Below, in pieces: positions 1 through 5,671 of a stretch of 5,671 bases of DNA (the first letter of the stretch is position 1; every line of letters begins with the position of its first letter). The notes below the pieces were generated by a model. That model had not been told where the DNA came from, made no database searches, and saw only the letters and a program-made list of their open reading frames with translations. The stretch spans positions 7,033 through 12,703 of the forward strand of contig PMYY01000105.1 in the NCBI GenBank assembly GCA_003170655.1, written 5' to 3'. Position numbers and translations under genes: made by a program. The DNA is from Nitrospiraceae bacterium. GTDB lineage: Bacteria; Nitrospirota; Thermodesulfovibrionia; Thermodesulfovibrionales; Dissulfurispiraceae.

Positions 1-1260
1 CTCGCTTCGCATGTAGTCGGCTTCGTCAATCTCGATAACAAGGGCATCGAAGGCGTCGAAAAAGGATACGAAAAATACCTCACCGCAAAGGAAGGAAGCG
101 CCTATGTCGGCCGTGACGCTAAGGGCAATTCACTCTCGGAAGGCAGCAAACAAGATATACGCGGCAACGATATCGTCCTGACTATCGACGAAGGCCTTCA
201 ATATATACTCGAAAAGAACCTCGATGTGGCCATGAGCAAATGGAGGGCGGTGTCGGCAACCGCTATCATGATGGACCCGTATACCGGAGAGATCCTTGCA
301 CTTGCCAACAGGCCAAACTTCGATCCTGGCGAACTGTTCGAGGCCAATCAGTCCGAGATCCGAAACCGTGCTATCACGGATTGCTATGAACCGGGTTCTA
401 CCTTTAAAATAGTAGTCGGTATCGCTGCTCTTGAAGAGAAAGTTGTGACTCCGGAGACACGTTTCGACTGCAGTGCCGGAACTATCGAGGTCGGCGGCAG
501 AAGAATCAAGGACGACCACAAACATGGCGTTCTGGCCTTCCGAGAGGTCATACAAAAATCCTCCAATGTAGGGACTATTAAGACAGCCCTAATGGTCGGG
601 AAACCGAAGTTGTACGAGTATATCAAGAAATTTGGCTTCGGCGATAAGACTGGCATCGATCTGCAGGGCGAAATCTCCGGACTTGTGAAGTCGCCTGACA
701 GGTGGTCAGGTACGTCCATTGGTGCTATGGCAATCGGGCAGGAAATAGCAGTGACGCCACTCCAGGTCCTGAGGGCATATTCGGCAGTTGCCAATGGCGG
801 ATATCTGGTGACGCCACATGTTGTAAAAGAGATCCGTTCGCCGACCGGCGCCATAATCTCGAAGATCGAGCCGAAGACGCAGAGGATCATCTCTGCGGAG
901 ACAGCCGCTATTTTTAGAGGCATTTTGAAGACGGTAACCGAGGCCGGGGGCACCGCAACTGAAGCTGCTGTGGAGGGCAACGAGGTGGCCGGAAAGACTG
1001 GAACCGCCCAGCTCTTCGATCCGCAGACAAAGCACTATTCGAAGACGAGATATATCGGCTCCTTTGTGGGGTTCGTACCGGCAGAAAATCCTCGATTGGC
1101 CATGATAGTTGTTATCAAGGAACCGAAGGGCCAGATATATGGAGGCATTGTTGCAGGGCCGGTTTTTAGGCAGATCGCGAACGAGGCACTCTCGTACCTG
1201 ACTGTCCCGATGGATAAAGCTGTGGACAAGGGCCTGCTTCTGGTTTCGGACAAGAAGTGA
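1..1260 (+). CDS. ftsI: FtsI / penicillin-binding protein 3, septal peptidoglycan transpeptidase (5' end missing)
   Basis: This is a class B penicillin-binding protein that forms peptide crosslinks in septal peptidoglycan on the outer face of the inner membrane. The frame is open from the first base, so the gene starts upstream; 419 residues are present and the N-terminal membrane anchor and most of the dimerisation domain are lost. The fragment opens with the family signature HVVGFVN followed by GIEGVEKGYEKYL (about residues 4-27). The three catalytic motifs are all present: STFK with nucleophile Ser at fragment residue 133 (bases 397-399), SSN at residues 187-189 (559-567), and KTGT at residues 332-335 (994-1005). 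The protein stops about 85 residues after KTGT, so there are no PASTA domains, unlike the SpoVD/PBP2x types. A GTG at 226 lies inside the conserved domain and is not the start. Position directly before murE is the classic dcw order and supports FtsI over an elongation PBP2. Function is confident; the ftsI label rests partly on context. Confidence 0.93.
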   Translation, partial: LASHVVGFVNLDNKGIEGVEKGYEKYLTAKEGSAYVGRDAKGNSLSEGSKQDIRGNDIVLTIDEGLQYILEKNLDVAMSKWRAVSATAIMMDPYTGEILALANRPNFDPGELFEANQSEIRNRAITDCYEPGSTFKIVVGIAALEEKVVTPETRFDCSAGTIEVGGRRIKDDHKHGVLAFREVIQKSSNVGTIKTALMVGKPKLYEYIKKFGFGDKTGIDLQGEISGLVKSPDRWSGTSIGAMAIGQEIAVTPLQVLRAYSAVANGGYLVTPHVVKEIRSPTGAIISKIEPKTQRIISAETAAIFRGILKTVTEAGGTATEAAVEGNEVAGKTGTAQLFDPQTKHYSKTRYIGSFVGFVPAENPRLAMIVVIKEPKGQIYGGIVAGPVFRQIANEALSYLTVPMDKAVDKGLLLVSDKK

Positions 1261-1283
1261 GAATTGAGAAACCGATCTGACTA

Positions 1284-2867
1284 ATGGACATTACCACAAT
1301 ATTAAAAGGCTATTACTGCGCAATTAGCGGAGCTCAAAGCGTCCGGATAACCGGTATCACTTACGATTCGAGGGCCGTCAAAAAAGGCTTCCTCTTTGTT
1401 GCGATCAGGGGAGAGAAATCGGACGGGCATGATTTTATCGAGAAGGCTATCGCGAAAGGTGCAGGTGCCGTCGTTTACGAGACCATGCATGCGAAAGTCC
1501 CTGCTGTCATCGGGACACATCATCTTATATCATGGATCGGCGTGAACGACTGCCGGGACGCTCTTGCTGCGCTGTCGAATAACTTCTATGGCGAGCCTTC
1601 CAAAAAGATCAGTGTCATCGGTATAACCGGCACGAACGGAAAAACCACTACATCATATCTGATAAAGTCGGTACTCGAAAAATGGTCGAAAGGTGTGGGG
1701 ATTATCGGGACCATAAGCTATATGATAAAGGATGAATGTTTCGAAGCGCCCCATACCACGCCTGAAGCGAGCGACTTCCAGGGCCTGCTGAGGGAGATGA
1801 TGGATAAAGGATGCGATTATGCGGTCGCTGAGGTTTCATCTCATGCATTGGCCCAGAAGCGCGCGGATTATATACAATTTAAGGTGGCGGTATTCACGAA
1901 CCTTACAGGAGACCATCTGGACTTTCACGGGACTATGGAGAGTTACTTCCGCTCCAAGTTGAGGCTCTTTATGGAGTTGCTGATTGACGGCGGGGCGGCA
2001 GTGATTAACCTCGATGATCCATACGGCAAGAGGCTTTCAGAGCTGCTCAGAGAAGCCAGACCTTCGATCAGGCAGATTACATTCAGCCTGGCGGACCAAA
2101 ATGCCGACGTGCTTGCTTCGGAAATAGTATCGGGCTTCACGGGTACTTCGTTTATTATAAGTGCGAAGAATGCTCTCGACGGCACTAAACTGTTATCACC
2201 GATGGTAGGGCGCACGGGCATATACAATGTCCTTTCAGCGGTCTGCGCCGCTTTGCCATTGGGTGTTCCGACTGTGGCCATCACGCAGGGCATAGCCGCC
2301 CTCGATATAGTGAAGGGCAGATTCGAGCGCGTAGACCTTGGACAATCGTTCTTGGCCATCATCGATTATGCACATACTCATGACGCGCTTGAGAGGCTGC
2401 TGGAAACCTCGCGGCAGCTTCTGGATGCCTGCTGGGTATCGGGTAAGGTGAAGAATCTGGCTCAGGGTAAAATCATAACCGTCTTTGGCTGCGGCGGCAA
2501 CAGGGATAAGGGAAAGCGGCCGAAGATGGGCCGTATTGCTTCGGAGATGAGCGACTTCGTGATAGTGACCTCTGACAACCCGAGGAACGAAGATCCCGCA
2601 GCAATTATAAAGGACATCGAAGCCGGGATAGAGAAGGACAACTATATAGTAATCCCGGACCGTCGCACAGCCATCAGGATGGCTGCGCTGCTCGCTTGCC
2701 CCGGAGACATTGTTATAATTGCAGGCAAGGGACATGAGGATTACCAAGAGATTGAGGGAGTCCGTCACTCCTTCAGTGACAGGAACGTATTGGAGGATGC
2801 AATCAGAGAATCATTTGTCGTTTCACTTCGGGGGCGCAGAAGAAGGCGTCTTAAGGGGCGGGCATGA
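1284..2867 (+). CDS. murE: MurE, UDP-N-acetylmuramoyl-L-alanyl-D-glutamate--2,6-diaminopimelate ligase
   Basis: This cytoplasmic ATP-dependent ligase adds the third stem-peptide residue to UDP-MurNAc-L-Ala-D-Glu. The N-terminal UDP-binding domain shows TYDSR (residues 26-30). The central domain has the P-loop GTNGKTT (116-122, bases 1629-1649), TTPE (158-161), EVSSH (183-187), and Lys225 in a context matching the carbamylated lysine K224 of E. coli MurE. The C-terminal domain has DYAHT (361-365), FGCGGNRDKGKRP, DNPR (431-434, bases 2574-2585) and GKGHE (481-485). DNPR plus GKGHE is the known meso-DAP pocket, so meso-DAP rather than lysine is predicted. The ATG at 1284 is the only sensible start because an in-frame TGA lies at 1278-1280. 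No strong Shine-Dalgarno is visible before it. At 527 residues it is about 30 longer than the E. coli enzyme (495), owing to an insert near residues 381-394 and a basic tail RGRRRRRLKGRA. Odd residues are G312 where Asn is usual and H366 where Pro is common. The stop overlaps the murF start (ATGA). Confidence 0.95.
   Translation: MDITTILKGYYCAISGAQSVRITGITYDSRAVKKGFLFVAIRGEKSDGHDFIEKAIAKGAGAVVYETMHAKVPAVIGTHHLISWIGVNDCRDALAALSNNFYGEPSKKISVIGITGTNGKTTTSYLIKSVLEKWSKGVGIIGTISYMIKDECFEAPHTTPEASDFQGLLREMMDKGCDYAVAEVSSHALAQKRADYIQFKVAVFTNLTGDHLDFHGTMESYFRSKLRLFMELLIDGGAAVINLDDPYGKRLSELLREARPSIRQITFSLADQNADVLASEIVSGFTGTSFIISAKNALDGTKLLSPMVGRTGIYNVLSAVCAALPLGVPTVAITQGIAALDIVKGRFERVDLGQSFLAIIDYAHTHDALERLLETSRQLLDACWVSGKVKNLAQGKIITVFGCGGNRDKGKRPKMGRIASEMSDFVIVTSDNPRNEDPAAIIKDIEAGIEKDNYIVIPDRRTAIRMAALLACPGDIVIIAGKGHEDYQEIEGVRHSFSDRNVLEDAIRESFVVSLRGRRRRRLKGRA
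2853..2858 (+). promoter_or_regulatory. Ribosome binding site for murF, inside the end of murE
   Basis: AAGGGG lies 5 bases before the ATG at 2864 and 8 before the ATG at 2867. It is embedded in the last codons of murE, so ribosomes ending murE arrive at the murF start. The better spacing slightly favours the second ATG. Confidence 0.6.
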
Positions 2868-4279
2868 TGCTGAAGCTGAAGGATATTCTCGATGCGACAG
2901 GAGGCGCGCTGGTCTCAGGCGGGACCGACCAATTTAAAGGCCTCTCCATCGACTCCCGTACTATAAAAGATGGAGAATTGTTCATCCCCATAAAGGGAGA
3001 GAGATTCGACGGACATGATTTTGTCGACGCGAGCCTTAAAACATGCGCGGGCGCGCTCGTAAGCCGTCAATGGAAGGGCCGCATAAATTCCGGCGATGGG
3101 AGGACGATCATCCAGGTAGATGACACTCTGCAAGCCCTTCAGGACATAGCACGGTTTATAAGAAAAGGGTTCAGGGGGCCGGTTGTTGCAATCGTAGGCA
3201 GTAATGGTAAAACGACGACAAAGGAACTCATCGCTTCTATACTCGGCACCCGCTTCAAAGTGCTCAAGACGGAAGGCAACCTCAATAATCATATCGGTAT
3301 GCCGCTATGCATGAGTCACGCCGATGAAGAAACCGGCGTCATGGTCCTCGAAATGGGGACCAACAGGCCCGGCGATGTGGACCTTCTCTGCCGGATAGCC
3401 TCACCGGATATCGGCGTGATTACCAATATAGGCTTCGAGCACCTCGAAGGCTTCGGCTCCCTTGAGGCGGTAAGAGACGCGGAACTCGAAATACTGCCGT
3501 ATCTGGAAAAGGTAGTGCTGAACGGTGATGATGATTTCCTCATCGGCGGAGTTTCGCTCAAATTCAAAGGCCCGATTGTAACATTCGGCATCGGTAACGA
3601 GAAGCATGATGTAACAGCTAATGATATCGAGGCGGCAGGTGCAGGATCGAGATTTGTCCTACACTCCTCGGGATCGGCTTTTGCAGTGCAGTCGAAACTT
3701 TCGGGCAGATTCAACATATACAACTCACTGGCAGCGTGCGCTGTCGCACATACATTAGGTATAGGGAATGATAAAATTAAACAAGGACTTGAAGCATTCG
3801 GTGGTGTGCGGATGCGTTTTGAGATTAGAAAGATGCGCGGCGTGACTTATCTGTACGATGTTTATAATGCCAACCCGTCGTCAATGAAGGCATCTATAGA
3901 GGAACTCGCTGGAATGGCCGGCATTACGGCGGGGCATGCGACGCCCAGTGTTTCAAGGACAATCGCTGTCCTCGGAGACATGCTTGAACTTGGAGAGTAC
4001 GGCGTAAGCGCTCACAGGGAAGTCGGAGAGATATTATCCAGTATGGGTGTTGCCCATTTGATAGCGGTCGGCCCACTAATGAAGGAAGCTGTTGCGAGAT
4101 TCGGCGGAAATGTGATAGCAAGGGAAAGCTCAGAAGAGGCGGGTGCAGAACTTGCAAAGTTGGTTAGGGAGGGAGATGTGGTCCTCATTAAGGGATCACG
4201 TGGTATGAAGATGGAGAAGGTCATGGAAGTTATGATAAAAGGCATGGAAAATAATGCTGTTGCTGAAGGGAGAAACTAA
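2864..4279 (+). CDS. murF: MurF, UDP-N-acetylmuramoyl-tripeptide--D-alanyl-D-alanine ligase
   Basis: This cytoplasmic ligase uses ATP to join D-Ala-D-Ala to UDP-MurNAc-tripeptide, giving the pentapeptide used by MraY. The 471-residue product has the three Mur-ligase domains: an N-terminal substrate domain with SIDSRTIKDGELFIPIKG (about 29-46), a central ATPase domain with P-loop GSNGKTT (112-118, bases 3197-3217), then EGNLNNHIGMP, EMGTNRPGDVD and HLEGFGSLE, and a C-terminal domain with GRFNIYN, DVYNANPSSM (332-341), AVLGDMLELG and a closing GDVVLIKGSRGMKMEKV. These blocks are specific for MurF rather than MurC, MurD or MurE. It is about 20 residues longer than E. coli MurF (452), mainly from a loop between residues 352 and 364. 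Two adjacent in-frame ATGs (2864 and 2867) could start it. The first gives an ATGA overlap with murE and implies translational coupling; the second leaves a better gap to the AAGGGG ribosome site. The difference is one Met. mraY starts 2 bases after the stop. Confidence 0.95.
   Translation: MMLKLKDILDATGGALVSGGTDQFKGLSIDSRTIKDGELFIPIKGERFDGHDFVDASLKTCAGALVSRQWKGRINSGDGRTIIQVDDTLQALQDIARFIRKGFRGPVVAIVGSNGKTTTKELIASILGTRFKVLKTEGNLNNHIGMPLCMSHADEETGVMVLEMGTNRPGDVDLLCRIASPDIGVITNIGFEHLEGFGSLEAVRDAELEILPYLEKVVLNGDDDFLIGGVSLKFKGPIVTFGIGNEKHDVTANDIEAAGAGSRFVLHSSGSAFAVQSKLSGRFNIYNSLAACAVAHTLGIGNDKIKQGLEAFGGVRMRFEIRKMRGVTYLYDVYNANPSSMKASIEELAGMAGITAGHATPSVSRTIAVLGDMLELGEYGVSAHREVGEILSSMGVAHLIAVGPLMKEAVARFGGNVIARESSEEAGAELAKLVREGDVVLIKGSRGMKMEKVMEVMIKGMENNAVAEGRN
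4265..4272 (+). promoter_or_regulatory. Ribosome binding site for mraY (supports GTG start)
   Basis: GAAGGGAG, within the last codons of murF, ends 9 bases before the GTG at 4282. It supports the GTG as the true start. Confidence 0.65.
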
Positions 4280-4281
4280 GA

Positions 4282-5364
4282 GTGCTCTACGAGTTGCTTT
4301 ATAGCCTTTATCCGTATTTTTCTCCTTTTAACGTATTCCGCTATATAACCTTCAGAACATCGCTGGCTGCCCTGACGGCCCTTGTTGTTACGCTTGTCGT
4401 CGCCCCGCGCATAATACAGTGGCTGAAAAAGATCAGTATGACCCAGCAGATAAGGGACGATGGACCGAAAACGCACCTATCAAAGGCCGGTACGCCGACC
4501 ATGGGGGGGATCATCATCATCATCGCAGTAACTTCTTCGATGATTCTATGGGGGAACTTCCGGAACATCTACGTGTGTGTGGTGCTGCTGTCGCTCCTCG
4601 GTTTCGGGGCCATCGGCTTCATCGACGACTACCTGAAGGCTGTAAAAAAGAATCCAAAGGGCCTCAGGCCCATTTATAAATTTGGCGCTCAACTGTTGCT
4701 TGCACTTGCAATCGGCATATTCTTGTATGTCAATCCTAAAGACCCATATGCTTCAGTGCTGAGCGCGCCCTTTTTCAAACAGTGGCTTTTCGATCTTGGC
4801 ATATTCTACATTCCCTTTTCGATATTCGTAATCGTCGGCTCATCGAATGCGGTGAACCTTACCGACGGCATCGACGGACTTGCCATCGGCTTGGTCGCTA
4901 TCGCGACACTTGCAAACGGAGCGCTGGTTTATCTTTCAGGGCATGCCCAGTTCGCACGCTATCTGCAGGTCCTTTATCTGCCCGGTACCGGCGAACTGAC
5001 CGTGTTTTGCGGAGCGCTTCTGGGGGCCTCACTTGGTTTCCTATGGTATAACGCCTATCCAGCCGAGGTTTTTATGGGAGATGTCGGTTCTTTGGCCCTG
5101 GGCGGATCACTCGGCACTCTCGCAGTCGTTACGAAGCACGAGATCGTCCTTGCCGTCGTAGGAGGCATTTTTGTGATCGAGACCGTCTCGGTGGTACTTC
5201 AGGTGGCTTCATTCAAGCTGACGGGAAACAGGATTTTCAAGATGGCGCCGATCCATCATCATTTCGAACTCAAGGGGTGGTCCGAGCCTAAGGTAATAGT
5301 AAGGTTTTGGATAGCAGGCATAATACTTGCTCTTTTCAGTCTTGCAACATTAAAATTGAGGTGA
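4282..5364 (+). CDS. mraY: MraY, phospho-N-acetylmuramoyl-pentapeptide transferase
   Basis: This integral inner-membrane enzyme transfers phospho-MurNAc-pentapeptide from UDP to undecaprenyl phosphate, making lipid I. The 360-residue length equals that of E. coli MraY, and it aligns almost without gaps from FNVFRYITFR (16-25) to the end ATLKLR. The catalytic and magnesium-binding aspartates D115 and D116 (FIDDY) and D267 (FMGDVGS) fall at the E. coli positions. Other family blocks are KAGTPTMGG (68-76), NAVNLTDGIDGLA (189-201) and MAPIHHHFELKGW (321-333), which includes the HHH signature. About ten hydrophobic membrane segments can be picked out, for example near 24-42, 74-90, 96-114, 134-150, 174-188 and 337-357. 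The start is GTG at 4282: an in-frame TGA at 4264-4266 rules out anything much further upstream, the first in-frame ATG is about 50 codons inside conserved sequence, and GAAGGGAG lies 9 bases before the GTG. The gene has no visible defect. Confidence 0.97.
   Translation: MLYELLYSLYPYFSPFNVFRYITFRTSLAALTALVVTLVVAPRIIQWLKKISMTQQIRDDGPKTHLSKAGTPTMGGIIIIIAVTSSMILWGNFRNIYVCVVLLSLLGFGAIGFIDDYLKAVKKNPKGLRPIYKFGAQLLLALAIGIFLYVNPKDPYASVLSAPFFKQWLFDLGIFYIPFSIFVIVGSSNAVNLTDGIDGLAIGLVAIATLANGALVYLSGHAQFARYLQVLYLPGTGELTVFCGALLGASLGFLWYNAYPAEVFMGDVGSLALGGSLGTLAVVTKHEIVLAVVGGIFVIETVSVVLQVASFKLTGNRIFKMAPIHHHFELKGWSEPKVIVRFWIAGIILALFSLATLKLR
5358..5363 (+). promoter_or_regulatory. Ribosome binding site for the S11 carboxypeptidase gene (decides start)
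   Basis: GAGGTG spans the last mraY codon and part of its stop. It directly abuts the ATG at 5364, leaving no spacer, but is 6 bases from the ATG at 5370, so 5370 is chosen. Confidence 0.6.
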
Positions 5365-5369
5365 TGGTT

Positions 5370-5671
5370 ATGAAGATAAGAAATGGTTGGAATTCATCGT
5401 TCAATGGCGACATCGGTAGAATTGTCATTGTCGTTATGTTTTTACTCATTGTTTCCCACTTCTCTCTGCTCACCTGTTTTGCGGATGATATAAGCGCGAG
5501 GGCCGCAGTGGTAATCGACGGCTCCACCGGCAACATACTTTATGCGAAAAATCCGAATGTTAAACTCTTCCCGGCGAGTACAACGAAGCTTGTCACCGCC
5601 ATGGTTGTTCTTGACAGGCTGGACCCCGAAACCGTGGTTACGGTCAGCCAGGAGGCGGCCAATACGCCATC
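5370..5671 (+). CDS. D-alanyl-D-alanine carboxypeptidase, peptidase S11 (DacA-type PBP), N-terminal part only
   Basis: The frame stays open to the window end, giving the first 100 codons. A likely signal peptide has a basic start (K2, R4, R17), a hydrophobic core at about residues 18-35 and a plausible signal peptidase I site after CFA (residue 38). The mature part matches the S11 family opening: AAVVIDGSTGNILYAKN (46-62), then FPASTTKLVTAMV (67-79), with nucleophile Ser70 of the STTK motif (bases 5577-5579). Members remove the terminal D-Ala from pentapeptide stems in the periplasm. The later SxN and KTG motifs and any C-terminal membrane anchor lie outside the window, so DacA, DacF and other S11 subtypes cannot be separated and no symbol is given. 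ATG at 5370 is preferred because GAGGTG ends 6 bases before it; ATG at 5364 overlaps the mraY stop as TGATG but would have almost no spacer. murD is the more usual neighbour here. Confidence 0.88.
   Translation, partial: MKIRNGWNSSFNGDIGRIVIVVMFLLIVSHFSLLTCFADDISARAAVVIDGSTGNILYAKNPNVKLFPASTTKLVTAMVVLDRLDPETVVTVSQEAANTP

Noticed and set aside
226..228. GTG as a start codon for a shorter PBP
   Set aside because: The frame is open upstream to base 1 and encodes conserved FtsI sequence (HVVGFVN and onward), so the GTG is an internal Val codon.
384..980. Long open frame of 198 codons on the minus strand
   Set aside because: It lies fully antisense to the ftsI transpeptidase domain, resembles no protein family, and mirrors codon structure of the real gene. 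The other minus-strand and offset open frames over murE, murF and mraY are rejected for the same reason.
2719..2937. Frame +1 open reading frame across the murE-murF junction, possible murE frameshift extension
   Set aside because: The product has no recognisable similarity to the end of MurE or start of MurF; both real genes are intact through the junction.
4503..4524. Run of seven G followed by five ATC repeats in mraY, a possible slippage or phase-variation tract
   Set aside because: It encodes the conserved MGG motif plus isoleucines of a membrane helix. The gene is essential and the frame is intact, so switching is unlikely.
5463..5480. Possible lipobox (LLTC) making the carboxypeptidase a lipoprotein
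   Set aside because: Thr before the Cys is not a good lipobox residue, and a normal signal peptidase I site (CFA, then Asp-Asp) follows at once.
1..5671. Mobile element, CRISPR array, tRNA or an undescribed gene system
   Set aside because: Practically every base belongs to recognised cell wall genes; no direct repeat array, transposase, RNA gene fold or unassigned open region is visible.

Overview
The window is a tightly packed, one-directional piece of a division and cell wall (dcw) cluster. In order on the + strand it holds the 3' two-thirds of ftsI (septal transpeptidase), complete murE, complete murF, complete mraY, and the 5' end of a gene for a D-alanyl-D-alanine carboxypeptidase of peptidase family S11. 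The first and last genes are cut by the window edges. Gene-to-gene spacing is 23 bases (ftsI-murE), a 4-base ATGA overlap (murE-murF), 2 bases (murF-mraY) and 5 bases (mraY-carboxypeptidase). No intergenic space could hold a promoter or terminator of normal size, so the genes are most likely co-transcribed from a promoter upstream of the window.

The genes form a logical pathway. MurE adds the third stem-peptide residue to UDP-MurNAc-L-Ala-D-Glu, and its DNPR motif predicts meso-diaminopimelate. MurF then adds D-Ala-D-Ala, and MraY moves the finished phospho-MurNAc-pentapeptide to undecaprenyl phosphate at the inner face of the membrane. FtsI crosslinks the pentapeptide at the septum. The final carboxypeptidase would remove the terminal D-Ala from pentapeptides outside the membrane, so one transcription unit makes, uses and trims the D-Ala-D-Ala end.

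The organism is a bacterium with meso-DAP peptidoglycan. FtsI ends just after its transpeptidase domain with no PASTA repeats, which fits a Gram-negative-type (diderm) lineage better than a Firmicute or actinobacterium. Base composition looks roughly balanced, and ATA (Ile) and AGG (Arg) codons are used freely, which argues against an enterobacterium. A deep-branching or uncultured diderm group (for example Omnitrophota-, Nitrospirota- or Desulfobacterota-like) is a guess from style only.

I see no RNA gene, mobile element, CRISPR array or clear undescribed system. The points worth a second look are the carboxypeptidase gene in the place where murD usually follows mraY, several departures of this MurE from Mur-ligase consensus (first Asn of the (H/F)N-x-x-N motif, HTP to HTH, an arginine-rich tail), and matching loop expansions in the C-terminal domains of MurE and MurF.
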